A stretch of 34,526 nucleotides of DNA, taken from contig NZ_JAEFCD010000007.1 in the NCBI RefSeq assembly GCF_016405965.1, positions 1 through 34,526 on the forward strand, in the 5' to 3' direction. A program made the translations under genes and the position numbers. Source of the stretch: Alteromonas sp. IB21. Lineage in GTDB: Bacteria > Pseudomonadota > Gammaproteobacteria > Enterobacterales > Alteromonadaceae. Position 1 is the stretch's first letter; each line of letters begins with the position of its first letter. Of the stretch, positions 16,348 through 24,352 are shown piece after piece. Below the pieces are notes generated by a model. The model did not search any database and was not told the origin of the DNA. It worked only from the letters and a program-made list of their open reading frames with translations.

Positions 16348-17037
16348 TTAAAGTTGCCAGCGATACCCCATGCCGTAAACCGTATCGATATGATCAAAGT
16401 TTGGGTCCAGCTGTACAAACTTCTTACGTATACGCTTAATATGAGACGTAATCGTTGTGTCGTCTACCACCATTCTCGACTCATCCATAAGCTGTTGACG
16501 ACTCTTTACGTGACCTGGGCGCTTGATTAGCGCATGCAACATCCAAAATTCGGTAACTGTGAGTAAAACGGGTTGGTTTTGCCAGCTTACGGTCATTCTC
16601 GACACGTCAACTTTTAAGTCTCCTACTTTCAGCTCATCTTTTTGGTCAGTAGGTGCGGCGAGTAAGTCTGTGCGCCTAAATAGAGCTGCAATACGCGCTA
16701 GCAAGTGGGCCATACTAATATCTTTGGTCAGGTAGTCGTCGGCGCCCATTCGAAGGCCACTGATAGTATCTACATCGTTATCTCGCGCGGTAAAAAAGAT
16801 AATGGGAAGGGTTTGTGAAAGTGCGCGCAACTGTTGACACAACATAAAGCCCCCTTCTATCTCATCTTTCAAACCAATATCAATAATGGCTAAGTCGGGT
16901 AGGGTGTGGTTAAACGCCTCGGCAGCAGAAGGCCTATCTTCATAAGCATTTACGCTATAGCCCTGGGCTTTGAGCGCCATGATGTAATTTTCGCGAATGG
17001 CCGCGTCATCTTCCACTAATGCAATTGTCTTTGGCAT
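16348..17037 (-). CDS. pdsR: Sortase-system response regulator PdsR
   Basis: A 229-residue OmpR/PhoB-type regulator matching the sortase-system regulator type (TIGR03787). The receiver has the acidic pair at Asp10-Asp11, the phospho-acceptor Asp53 in IIDIGL, Thr in FFTARD and Lys in DDYLTKDIS. The C-terminal winged helix (about residues 130-229) contains LTVTEFWMLHALIKRPGHVKSRQQLMDE and ends TVYGMGYRWQL. It should act with PdsS, probably phosphorylated by His508. Its targets are not predictable here, though in related genomes the sortase genes lie nearby. It starts the minus-strand operon, and the 770 bases upstream contain no gene. Confidence 0.92.
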   Translation of the reverse strand: MPKTIALVEDDAAIRENYIMALKAQGYSVNAYEDRPSAAEAFNHTLPDLAIIDIGLKDEIEGGFMLCQQLRALSQTLPIIFFTARDNDVDTISGLRMGADDYLTKDISMAHLLARIAALFRRTDLLAAPTDQKDELKVGDLKVDVSRMTVSWQNQPVLLTVTEFWMLHALIKRPGHVKSRQQLMDESRMVVDDTTITSHIKRIRKKFVQLDPNFDHIDTVYGMGYRWQL

Positions 17038-17339
17038 ACATTAACCCGCAAATATAAATCTGATAGAGCGCATACTATACCTATGAATGAAACCTATTGC
17101 CTAAGTTCGACATAAAATCCATAAGCCTGCCTCATTTGCGCCATATTTGAGGTGCACATGGCAATAACTTCACTCATATAACACCTTTGAAGCTAGCTAT
17201 TACGCTGCTTAATGCGGCTATATAAAGATTAGAGGGACATGGGCTTCAAAGCATCACTATATTTCCACAATTGAAAACTTTTTCTGCCATGAATGTCGCG
17301 TTTAATAGTAGGTGTCTGTTGAACGATATACCGCTGAAA

Positions 17340-17492
17340 AGTGAGATATTCGATACAGCCGGATGTACTGTGAACACATACTTTATTGGTATGTTGCATA
17401 AACAGTACCGTAGAAACGGTAAGGCTGAACTTCTACGTTAAAAAGCTACCCTTTGCGCTGCGTGCTTCCCCAACGGTACGCAGTGCTTTTTT
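17340..17492 (+). ncRNA. Candidate small RNA ending in an intrinsic terminator
   Basis: Ahead of the terminator at 17455-17492 are two local hairpins: acatac/gtatgt (about 17376-17394) and taccgt/acggta with a four-base agaa loop (about 17406-17421). No coding gene lies in the preceding 400 bases on this strand, so the terminator must serve an untranslated transcript or nothing. The 5' end given here is a guess. A possible -35 (TTGAAC at 17319) with a poor -10 is the only promoter hint. I do not recognise an Rfam family. Confidence 0.35.
17455..17492 (+). terminator. Orphan rho-independent terminator
   Basis: An 11-bp stem (17455-17465 with 17476-17486, two G-U pairs) and a 10-base loop ttccccaacg are followed by six T. 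No gene on the plus strand ends near it. Confidence 0.75.
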
Positions 17493-17736
17493 ATGCCGAG
17501 AAAACGGTATTCGCCGGCTATGAATGTAAACATGCCCTAGTCTTTCGCTTTCATCTCTTCGCTTTTCAATCTCGCAAGTAGACTTGAAAATGGTGTTTTC
17601 GCTATTACCTTGTGAAATAGCAGAACTTGATTCAACAGAACTGCTTTAAACAACCACTAAACGCGAGTGTATTCATTTAATAGCATGAACTAGGTTACAC
17701 TTCGTAAGTTGATTTCTAAATCTCTCTAAAGTTGGT

Positions 17737-17782
17737 TAGGGCGTGCTGACCTTTGGTGCACATCAAAGGTCAACACGTCTTA
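17737..17782 (+). repeat. Long imperfect hairpin just upstream of the ABC ATPase gene
   Basis: Arms 17737-17755 and 17764-17782 pair over 19 positions with only G-U imperfections, around an 8-base loop (gtgcacat). It ends 28 bases before the ATG, so if transcribed it would form a leader hairpin; there is no T-run, so it is not a classical terminator. Confidence 0.6.
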
Positions 17783-17810
17783 GTGGACACACTCTCACTA
17801 CGGGCAAATC

Positions 17811-18740
17811 ATGAAAGCGTTGGACATTACAGGGTTAACCAAAACCTACAAAGGTGGCGTACAGGCGCTAAAAGGCGTCGATCTTACGGTACAAGAAGGG
17901 GATTTTTTTGCTCTACTTGGCCCCAATGGGGCGGGCAAATCTACCACCATCGGTATTATCAGTTCTCTCGTAAACCAAACCAACGGCAGCGTTTCCGTGT
18001 TCGGCTACGATTTAACAACGCAGAAAGAGCAGGCTAAAGCATGCATTGGTTTGGTACCACAAGAATTTAACTTCAATCAGTTTGAAACGGTACTGCAAAT
18101 TGTGCTGAATCAAGCAGGCTATTATGGTGTGCCGCGCAGTGTGGCCAAAGAGCGCGCTAAAAAGTACCTCGCTCAGTTAGATTTGTGGGAAAAGCGGGAT
18201 GCACGCGCCCGCGAATTATCTGGCGGTATGAAGCGTCGTCTTATGATTGCCCGGGCGTTAATGCATGAACCGAAACTACTTATTCTTGATGAGCCAACGG
18301 CTGGCGTAGATATTGAAATTCGTCGCTCAATGTGGGGGTTCTTAGAAGAGATTAACCGTCAAGGGATCACCATTATCCTCACCACGCACTATCTTGAAGA
18401 AGCGGAGATGCTGTGTCGCAACATCGCTATCATCAATAAGGGCACGATTGTAGAGAACACCAGCATGAAGGCATTATTATCGAAGCTAAATGTAGAAACC
18501 TTCGTGCTTGATATCAAATTACCGGACGCAGTAGAGAGCGACATGTTGCTCTCTGGCTTCGAGCATCGCCTTATTGATGATCACACGCTTGAAGTCGATG
18601 TTGAAAAAACCGAAGGCTTAAACCCAGTATTTATGCAATTAAGCGAAAAGGGAATACAGGTCATGAGTATGCGCAATAAATCAAATCGCCTTGAAGAGTT
18701 GTTCGTACGTTTAGTTGAATCGGCCAAGCAGGCTGGCTAA
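17811..18740 (+). CDS. yadG: ABC exporter ATP-binding subunit (YadG-like)
   Basis: The 309-residue nucleotide-binding subunit of an ABC-2 type exporter, close to E. coli YadG in length and sequence. Walker A is GPNGAGKST at about residues 37-45, the signature LSGGM at 136-140, and Walker B LLILDEP at 156-162, followed by the H-loop TTHYLEEAE. A C-terminal region after residue 220 probably contacts the permease. The gene stands immediately before the permease gene with a 26-base gap. What is exported is unknown. A long hairpin precedes it in the leader. The family assignment is secure; orthology with YadG is likely but judged by eye. Confidence 0.92.
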   Translation: MKALDITGLTKTYKGGVQALKGVDLTVQEGDFFALLGPNGAGKSTTIGIISSLVNQTNGSVSVFGYDLTTQKEQAKACIGLVPQEFNFNQFETVLQIVLNQAGYYGVPRSVAKERAKKYLAQLDLWEKRDARARELSGGMKRRLMIARALMHEPKLLILDEPTAGVDIEIRRSMWGFLEEINRQGITIILTTHYLEEAEMLCRNIAIINKGTIVENTSMKALLSKLNVETFVLDIKLPDAVESDMLLSGFEHRLIDDHTLEVDVEKTEGLNPVFMQLSEKGIQVMSMRNKSNRLEELFVRLVESAKQAG

Positions 18741-18766
18741 GCGGATAACGGTAAAGGTAAAAAACA

Positions 18767-19582
18767 ATGAAAAATGAAAGTACGCCAATGAACACAGAAC
18801 AAAATGTGGGGTGGTTTAAGCAAAACTACGTTGCACTCACCACCATTTGGATAAAAGAATGCACGCGTTTTTTACGCATATGGGTACAAACTCTTGTGCC
18901 TCCGGCTATTACGATGAGCTTGTATTTTGTCATTTTTGGCAGCCTGATCGGTAACCGAATAGGTCAAATGGGTGGCTTTACCTACATGGAGTTTATTGTA
19001 CCGGGTCTTATCATGATGTCGGTGATCACAAACTCATACGCCAATGTGTCTTCATCTTTTTTCAGCGCTAAATTTCAACGCAATATTGAAGAGTTATTGG
19101 TGTCACCCGTGCCCACGTCAGTGATTATCCTTGGCTATGTAGGCGGCGGTGTGGCGCGCGCCATACTTATAGGCATAATTGTTACTTTAGTGTCGCTCTT
19201 TTTTGTGGATGTGCAAATACATCACCTTGGTATTATTGCACTCACGTTACTGCTCACTTCAACTCTCTTTGCTACGGCAGGGTTAATTAATGCCATATTC
19301 GCTAAAACCTTTGATGATATTAGCGTAGTGCCGACCTTTGTTCTAACGCCACTCACCTATCTGGGGGGCGTATTCTACTCACTTACGCTGCTACCAGAGT
19401 TTTGGCAATGGGTAAGTAAAGCGAACCCTGTCGTATATATGGTGAACGGTTTCCGCTATGGGTTCTTAGGTGTGTCTGACGTGAGCGTAACGTTGTCGCT
19501 AAGTTTACTTGTGGGCTTCAATGCGCTGCTATTTAGCGTGGCGTACTACCTACTTAAAACCGGCAAAGGCATTCGTAGCTAA
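18767..19582 (+). CDS. yadH: ABC-2 type exporter permease (YadH-like)
   Basis: A 271-residue inner-membrane permease with six hydrophobic segments, the partner of the preceding ATPase. It carries the ABC-2 hallmarks ITMSLYFVIFGSLIGNRIG and QRNIEELLVSPVP, the latter being the coupling-helix region, and LTYLGGVFYSLTLLPEFWQWVSKANPVVYMVNGFRYGFLG near the C-terminus. AAAGGT lies eight bases before the ATG at 18767, so I keep the full N-terminus; E. coli YadH is slightly shorter. Its stop codon overlaps the start of the next gene (TAATG), which implies translational coupling. Confidence 0.92.
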   Translation: MKNESTPMNTEQNVGWFKQNYVALTTIWIKECTRFLRIWVQTLVPPAITMSLYFVIFGSLIGNRIGQMGGFTYMEFIVPGLIMMSVITNSYANVSSSFFSAKFQRNIEELLVSPVPTSVIILGYVGGGVARAILIGIIVTLVSLFFVDVQIHHLGIIALTLLLTSTLFATAGLINAIFAKTFDDISVVPTFVLTPLTYLGGVFYSLTLLPEFWQWVSKANPVVYMVNGFRYGFLGVSDVSVTLSLSLLVGFNALLFSVAYYLLKTGKGIRS

Positions 19583-20250
19583 TGGCAAGTGGTAACTCAA
19601 GAGAAATTACAACATCGCAGGTGGGTATTCACGATAAGTTAGACGACTTGGTGAAAAAATATCAGGTAAGTGAAAATAAAAGGCCCATTAGCGATCATAC
19701 GCAATCAGCCTTCGATGAGGTTTGCGCCTGGCTCAAAGGGGTTGAAGGCGAAGTGATTTTAGATTCCTGCTGTGGTGTGGGTGAAAGTACGGCAAATATC
19801 GCCAAAGCGAATCCCCATGCTCGGGTTATTGGTATTGATAAATCTGCACTACGGGTAGACAAGCACGCGTATTACAGCGCGCCGCAGGATAACTATCGGG
19901 TGATCCGCGCTGACGTGAATGACTTTTGGCGTTTGGTAAAGCAATCGGATTGGAATATAACACAGCACTTTCTGCTATACCCCAACCCGTACCCTAAAAA
20001 GACCCAAGTTCAAAAGCGCTGGCACGGCAGTGCGGCCATGGTGGATTTGATGGCGATAACGCCTAATATTCAGGTACGCAGTAACTGGCTTATTTACGTG
20101 ATGGAGTTTGCGCAAGCAGCGAAACACTACGGCATGGTGTCAGACTTATCTGAAGTAACCGGAGAAAACCACATGACGCCTTTCGAGCGAAAGTACCGGG
20201 GAAGTGGCCAGTCGTGCTGGCAGCTTAATTGTCGTAGCGAAGAAAGCTGA
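19582..20250 (+). CDS. TrmB-like SAM-dependent methyltransferase
   Basis: A 222-residue class I methyltransferase of the tRNA (guanine-N7)-methyltransferase fold. SAM motif I is DSCCGVGEST at about residues 61-70, with VIGIDKS after it. The segment HFLLYPNPYPKKTQVQKRWHG (about 129-149) corresponds to the PDPW..K..H.KRR loop of TrmB but is divergent, with PNPY for PDPW. The N-terminal recognition part is different from classical TrmB and the C-terminus is short. It probably acts on RNA, or on another substrate after divergence; it may be a paralog, with the true trmB elsewhere. Its ATG overlaps the permease stop, so it belongs to the same operon as the exporter, an unusual partnership. Confidence 0.78.
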   Translation: MASGNSREITTSQVGIHDKLDDLVKKYQVSENKRPISDHTQSAFDEVCAWLKGVEGEVILDSCCGVGESTANIAKANPHARVIGIDKSALRVDKHAYYSAPQDNYRVIRADVNDFWRLVKQSDWNITQHFLLYPNPYPKKTQVQKRWHGSAAMVDLMAITPNIQVRSNWLIYVMEFAQAAKHYGMVSDLSEVTGENHMTPFERKYRGSGQSCWQLNCRSEES

Positions 20251-20446
20251 TATGGCTTACCCGGTATAAGACTCGTTTAATACCTGTACTAATGCAGACA
20301 AAGATAGGTTAATACTCTGACTTACGGGGCAAAGTGATCAATGGCGGTCCACAGAAAACAAGATGGCAGCATCTCGCTGCAACAGTGTTTGTTCTGCTTG
20401 ATCCGCTTACCCTTTCTGTTTTTGCACAATGCGTTCCTTGGCAATG

Positions 20447-21178
20447 TTAATGACGGGCATTGGCGCTTCGGACATTCGCCAATGGCGGGCTAAACACGTA
20501 GCCTTGTGCATAGCGTATGGGAAGCCGTTTGACGCTTTCAAGGTGCGCCTCATCTTCAACTTGCTCAGCAATAGTACTGATACCATGACGTTCACACAGC
20601 AGTAGCAGGTAATCAACATACTCTCGCACAGCGTCTTGTTGGTCGTAATGCTTAATTAACCCACCTGCCAGTTTTATCCCTCTTATTGGTAAATTTACAA
20701 GTGCGCGTATATTTCCCGGGCAAGAGCCTACATTATCGATAAACACCCCCAGTCCCGCATGCATGCTTTTTTCAATAAATGCGGTCAAGCCTTTGGGGTT
20801 AGATAATGCGGTCGAGGCGCTAACTTCGATGCTTACGCGCTCCGGCATAGGGTAGCTAGCTAAGTGCATGATTAAGGTATTAGTGAGCGCTTCATTATAT
20901 AAATCCCTGGCAGTGATGTTGATGTTCCAGGGAATATTGACATCGTGAAAATAGCTTGCGCATTGCACAAACATACTTGTAGCGAGCGTGTTTACATGTT
21001 GCTCTCGTTCAATAAGGTAAAGAAACTCACTCGGAAGAAATGTTTTATCGCCTTGGGTAATGAGGCGTGCTAAACATTCATATCGCCACACCCCCTGGCT
21101 CTGCAGATCCACGATAGGCTGAAAATAAGGCACGATATCTTCGATGGAGAAATTCTCGGATATTTCGCGTATAGGCAT
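20447..21178 (-). CDS. Stand-alone EAL domain protein, partly degenerate
   Basis: A 243-residue soluble protein consisting of one EAL domain, the fold of cyclic-di-GMP phosphodiesterases. It has no sensor or GGDEF part. Mapping to the catalytic set: Glu34 (ECLARL), Asn87 (NINIT), Glu118 (SIEVS), Asp148, Lys169, Glu205 (AEQVED) and Gln225 (AQGYVFSPPL) are present. The second Asp of the usual DDFG motif is Asn149 (IDNVGSC), and the KID motif is KLA (IKLAGG). It may therefore be weak or inactive and act as a c-di-GMP sensor or protein partner. The assignment of each residue is by eye. It stands alone, with no gene within 190 bases on the same strand. Confidence 0.85.
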   Translation of the reverse strand: MPIREISENFSIEDIVPYFQPIVDLQSQGVWRYECLARLITQGDKTFLPSEFLYLIEREQHVNTLATSMFVQCASYFHDVNIPWNINITARDLYNEALTNTLIMHLASYPMPERVSIEVSASTALSNPKGLTAFIEKSMHAGLGVFIDNVGSCPGNIRALVNLPIRGIKLAGGLIKHYDQQDAVREYVDYLLLLCERHGISTIAEQVEDEAHLESVKRLPIRYAQGYVFSPPLANVRSANARH

Positions 21179-21725
21179 AAACCGACCTCCTTGCGTTGTC
21201 GTATTAATAGTGCACGTAGGTTTAATTGCTCCTTAACCTTGGCTTGTATAGCGGGTTTAACATCAACACTATTCACAAATTAAATATAGTAGAGAGTCTG
21301 AAACTTTGCGGCGCTTATTTTAAAGTAGTAATGTGTGTTACTCAGTTCGCTTGTTATTGGTAAACCGCGTTCCACGGTTAGACGGCGTGTATGTTAACGC
21401 TGACTAATCGGTCTGCATTACTGGTTTAGTGCAACGAATTGCTTAGCGCTGCCTCTTGGCGAGCTAGGCAATCTGATGTAAAGTGCGACACCCTGAAAGT
21501 GTTGTGATAGTTTTCAGGTTTGGCAACGAATGGACCGCGCCAATATACTTCAGCTTGACCGGTAATTCTTTCGGATAAGCGAGTAAATAGCTGCACTAAT
21601 ATCTGCATGCTAGATGGCTGAACGGAATGGTAAGTGTCAGGCCGGTATCCTACAAGAGCGCCTGTTTATTTCGCCTTGTAAACGTAGAGCGAAATGTGTG
21701 AATGTTTTAAGTATGAGGTGTGTTG
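21179..21725. other. Intergenic region before panP
   Basis: This 550-base stretch lies between the EAL gene and panP, which diverge. A short minus-strand ORF (21426-21608) inside it is described separately. A small hairpin aaccg/cggtt lies near 21361-21378. I see no clear operator. Confidence 0.35.
21426..21608 (-). CDS. Possible small hypothetical protein or gene remnant
   Basis: A 60-residue frame whose amino-acid composition is protein-like (LTRLSERITGQAEVYWRGPF near the middle). The same frame stays open for about another 20 codons upstream of the ATG (VGYRPDTYHSVQPSS) with no start codon there and no Shine-Dalgarno sequence at the ATG. It could be a real short gene, the decayed end of one, or chance. 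I do not recognise it. Confidence 0.25.
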   Translation of the reverse strand: MQILVQLFTRLSERITGQAEVYWRGPFVAKPENYHNTFRVSHFTSDCLARQEAALSNSLH

Positions 21726-21726
21726 A

Positions 21727-23361
21727 GTGGGTGAAGCGCAAGTTAGTTTAGAGCACCTGTTTAGGGTCTTTACCAAACCTGAACACAAAGACTCAAAGCT
21801 GGCTCAAATTGAGCAGCATTTATCTGACAATATCTTAGATTTTTTGTCGCAGCACGTGGTGACGAAGAAGACATCGTTAGAAGAAATTGAAAAAGACTTT
21901 TCAGACTCGAAAGTACCTGAGTCGCCAGAATTTGTGTCGACGCATGCTGAAAGCTTACTTGATAAGCTCGTCGCGCATTCTGTTAATACCTATTCTCCTA
22001 CTTTTATCGGTCATATGACCTCTGCGCTGCCTTATTTTCACTTACCCCTTTCTAAGTTGATGGTGGGGCTTAATCAGAACCTAGTGAAAATTGAAACGTC
22101 GAAAGCCTTCACGCCATTAGAGCGGCAGGTACTGGGAATGATGCATAACCTAGTGTACGACCAGCCCCAACGTTTCTATGACGAACATTTGCACAGTGCT
22201 GCACATTCGTTAGGTGCATTCTGCTCAGGTGGTACTATCGCTAACATCACTGCCTTGTGGGTAGCGCGAAACAAACTCCTTGGCCCTCAAAAGGGGTTTC
22301 CAGGGATTGCGAAAGCCGGTCTGGCAGCGGCATACCGGCATCTCGGTGTAAATAACGTAGGCGTGATGTGCTCTAAGCGTGGTCACTACTCTCTGTCTAA
22401 AGCTGTTGATGTACTAGGTTTAGGCCGCGACCAGCTACTAACAATCCCGGCGCCACGACAAACGCTAGACCCCGCGAAAGCCCTTCGTATCGGTAAACGC
22501 TATCACGAAGAGGGCAATAAGCTGCTCGCCATTGTCGGCGTAGGCGGCACTACCGAAACCGGGCATGTAGACCCTCTTGATGAATTGGCAGACGTTGCTA
22601 AAGAATTAGGTTGCTGGTTCCACGTAGACGCTGCTTGGGGTGGAGCAACGCTGTTTTCTTCACGCTACCGCGATAGATTAAAGGGTATCGAGCGAGCAGA
22701 TTCGGTCACCATTGATGCTCACAAGCAAATGTATGTGCCTATGGGCGCTGGCATGGCGCTATTTAAAGACCCTCAACATGCCAATGCAGTAAGACATCAC
22801 GCACAGTATATATTGCGTGCCGGCTCGAAAGATTTAGGAGCCACTACACTCGAAGGCTCACGGAACGGTATGGCCATGATGGTGTATTCGGCATTACACA
22901 TCTTTGGTCGCAAAGGTTACGAGTTGCTTATTGACCGCAGTATTGATAAGGCGAAAGATTTCTCGCACATGATTGATAAAGCGCGTGACTTTGAGCTGAC
23001 CACTACGCCTACGTTATCGTTATTGACCTACCGTGTGTGTCCTGAAGAAGTACAAGAGAAACTCAAGCACGCCGATGCAAAAACGCGTAACGCTATTAAC
23101 GAAAAGATTGATGCCCTTGTTGTTGCGGTCCAAAAGCAGCAGCGTGAGGCGGGTAAGTCATTTGTTTCTCGTACCCGTTTAGAAGCGCCTGATTATCCAT
23201 CTCAGTGCATAACGGTATTTCGCGTAGTTTTAGCCAATCCGTTAACTAGCCACAATGATTTGGCGGCGATATTGGCAGAGCAACACTTGATTGCTAAAGA
23301 AACGCAGGCGTGGAAAGAGCTAATGGAATTTGTTCAAGAGTCAGAAAAGGTTGCGTCCTAG
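21727..23361 (+). CDS. panP: PLP-dependent aspartate 1-decarboxylase, PanP type
   Basis: A 544-residue group II PLP decarboxylase of the type annotated 'putative pyridoxal-dependent aspartate 1-decarboxylase' (TIGR03799), which makes beta-alanine from aspartate for pantothenate synthesis. The internal-aldimine lysine is Lys333 in VTIDAHKQMYVPMGAG; DAAWGG (301-306) is the cofactor-contacting aspartate motif and FCSGGTIANITALW (165-178) the phosphate-binding region. It starts with GTG, with GAGG eight bases upstream. Its position, tail-to-tail with panC-panB and in place of panD, strongly supports the role. The enzyme is unrelated to the pyruvoyl PanD of E. coli. Substrate preference between aspartate and glutamate is not proven by sequence alone. 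Confidence 0.93.
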   Translation: MGEAQVSLEHLFRVFTKPEHKDSKLAQIEQHLSDNILDFLSQHVVTKKTSLEEIEKDFSDSKVPESPEFVSTHAESLLDKLVAHSVNTYSPTFIGHMTSALPYFHLPLSKLMVGLNQNLVKIETSKAFTPLERQVLGMMHNLVYDQPQRFYDEHLHSAAHSLGAFCSGGTIANITALWVARNKLLGPQKGFPGIAKAGLAAAYRHLGVNNVGVMCSKRGHYSLSKAVDVLGLGRDQLLTIPAPRQTLDPAKALRIGKRYHEEGNKLLAIVGVGGTTETGHVDPLDELADVAKELGCWFHVDAAWGGATLFSSRYRDRLKGIERADSVTIDAHKQMYVPMGAGMALFKDPQHANAVRHHAQYILRAGSKDLGATTLEGSRNGMAMMVYSALHIFGRKGYELLIDRSIDKAKDFSHMIDKARDFELTTTPTLSLLTYRVCPEEVQEKLKHADAKTRNAINEKIDALVVAVQKQQREAGKSFVSRTRLEAPDYPSQCITVFRVVLANPLTSHNDLAAILAEQHLIAKETQAWKELMEFVQESEKVAS

Positions 23362-23387
23362 CTAGCCGCACATTCAAAATGCTAAAG

Positions 23388-23432
23388 AAAAAACGCCCGA
23401 CATTGCAGCTGCTAAATCGGGCGTTTTTTATT
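23388..23432. terminator. Bidirectional terminator between panP and panC
   Basis: A 13-bp stem (23388-23400 with 23417-23429), with A-run on one side and T-run on the other, lies between two convergent genes. It can end both transcripts. Confidence 0.92.
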
Positions 23433-23492
23433 GTTGAATTACGCAGCGCGCTACAATGCTAGCTGACTGTATAAGCCAAGTGACAGGCGTTA

Positions 23493-24341
23493 CTATCGCG
23501 TAATTTGAAGGTTATCAATAAGCCGAGTTTTACCCATAAACATAGCAACGAGCAAAACAAGCTTTTTGTCGGTTTCTTTGGCTGCCTGAAAAGTACTCGC
23601 GTTAACAACCTGACAATAATCTTTCTTAAAGCCTTTGGCTTCAAGGTTAGCGATCATCGTCTCTTCTAATGCTGTAAAGTTAACGTTGCCTTTTTCGATG
23701 CTGCTTTTTACGCGCTGCATTTCTTCATAAATAGCACTGGCGGTAGCCTTTTCTGCCTCAGTCAGATAGCCATTGCGGGAGCTCATTGCTAACCCAGAGG
23801 CTTCGCGCTCGGTAGGTACACCATGAATCTTAACCGCCATTGATAAATCGTGAGCCAGCGCACGAATAACCTGTAGCTGCTGAAAGTCTTTTTCGCCGAA
23901 AAAAGCGTCATCAGGCTGAACCATGTTAAACAGCTTAGTGACAACAGTAGCGACACCGCGAAAATGACCAGGGCGGCTTGCCCCGCAATGAGAATCTGAA
24001 ATGCCGGGTACTTCAACAAAGGTCTGAGCGTCAAGACCCGCAGGGTACATTTCTGCAACGCTGGGTAAGAATACCGCATCAGCTCCAACGGAAATAAGTT
24101 TGGCCTTGTCTTCTTCAATTGTGCGGGGGTAAGCGTCTAAATCTTCGTTTGCCCCAAACTGCATAGGGTTAACAAAAATACTAACGACAACTCTATTGTT
24201 GTGCTCCTTCGCTTTTTTAACAAGTTTCAGATGACCATCGTGCAGGTTCCCCATGGTGGGAACAAAACCAACGGTTTCGCCATTTCGCCGCCATGCATTA
24301 ACGGTAGTGCGCAACGCTGAAATACTATCAACGACTTTCAT
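23493..24341 (-). CDS. panC: Pantothenate synthetase
   Basis: PanC joins pantoate and beta-alanine with ATP to give pantothenate. The 282 residues match the family length. The nucleotidyl-transferase HIGH-type motif appears as TMGNLHDGHLKLV near residues 29-41, followed by FVNPMQFG, then FGEKDFQQL and the KMSKS-like MSSRNGYL. GAGG lies about six bases before the ATG. It is 11 bases after panB, and is last in the minus-strand folK-panB-panC group; a bidirectional terminator ends it. Beta-alanine should come from the PanP gene facing it. Confidence 0.97.
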   Translation of the reverse strand: MKVVDSISALRTTVNAWRRNGETVGFVPTMGNLHDGHLKLVKKAKEHNNRVVVSIFVNPMQFGANEDLDAYPRTIEEDKAKLISVGADAVFLPSVAEMYPAGLDAQTFVEVPGISDSHCGASRPGHFRGVATVVTKLFNMVQPDDAFFGEKDFQQLQVIRALAHDLSMAVKIHGVPTEREASGLAMSSRNGYLTEAEKATASAIYEEMQRVKSSIEKGNVNFTALEETMIANLEAKGFKKDYCQVVNASTFQAAKETDKKLVLLVAMFMGKTRLIDNLQITR

Positions 24342-24352
24342 AAATAACCTCG

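Larger units (their letters stand above)
17038..17810. other. Long intergenic region with RNA-like signals
   Basis: A 770-base gap separates pdsR from the divergent ABC exporter genes. I found no ORF with coding character. It contains a free-standing terminator (17455-17492) with several small hairpins in front of it, and an imperfect 19-bp hairpin just before the ABC ATPase gene. Both are listed separately. Confidence 0.5.

Noticed and set aside
17753..18037. 94-residue plus-strand ORF overlapping the ABC ATPase gene
   Set aside because: Different frame from the ATPase, arginine-rich composition and a start within the hairpin: a shadow ORF.
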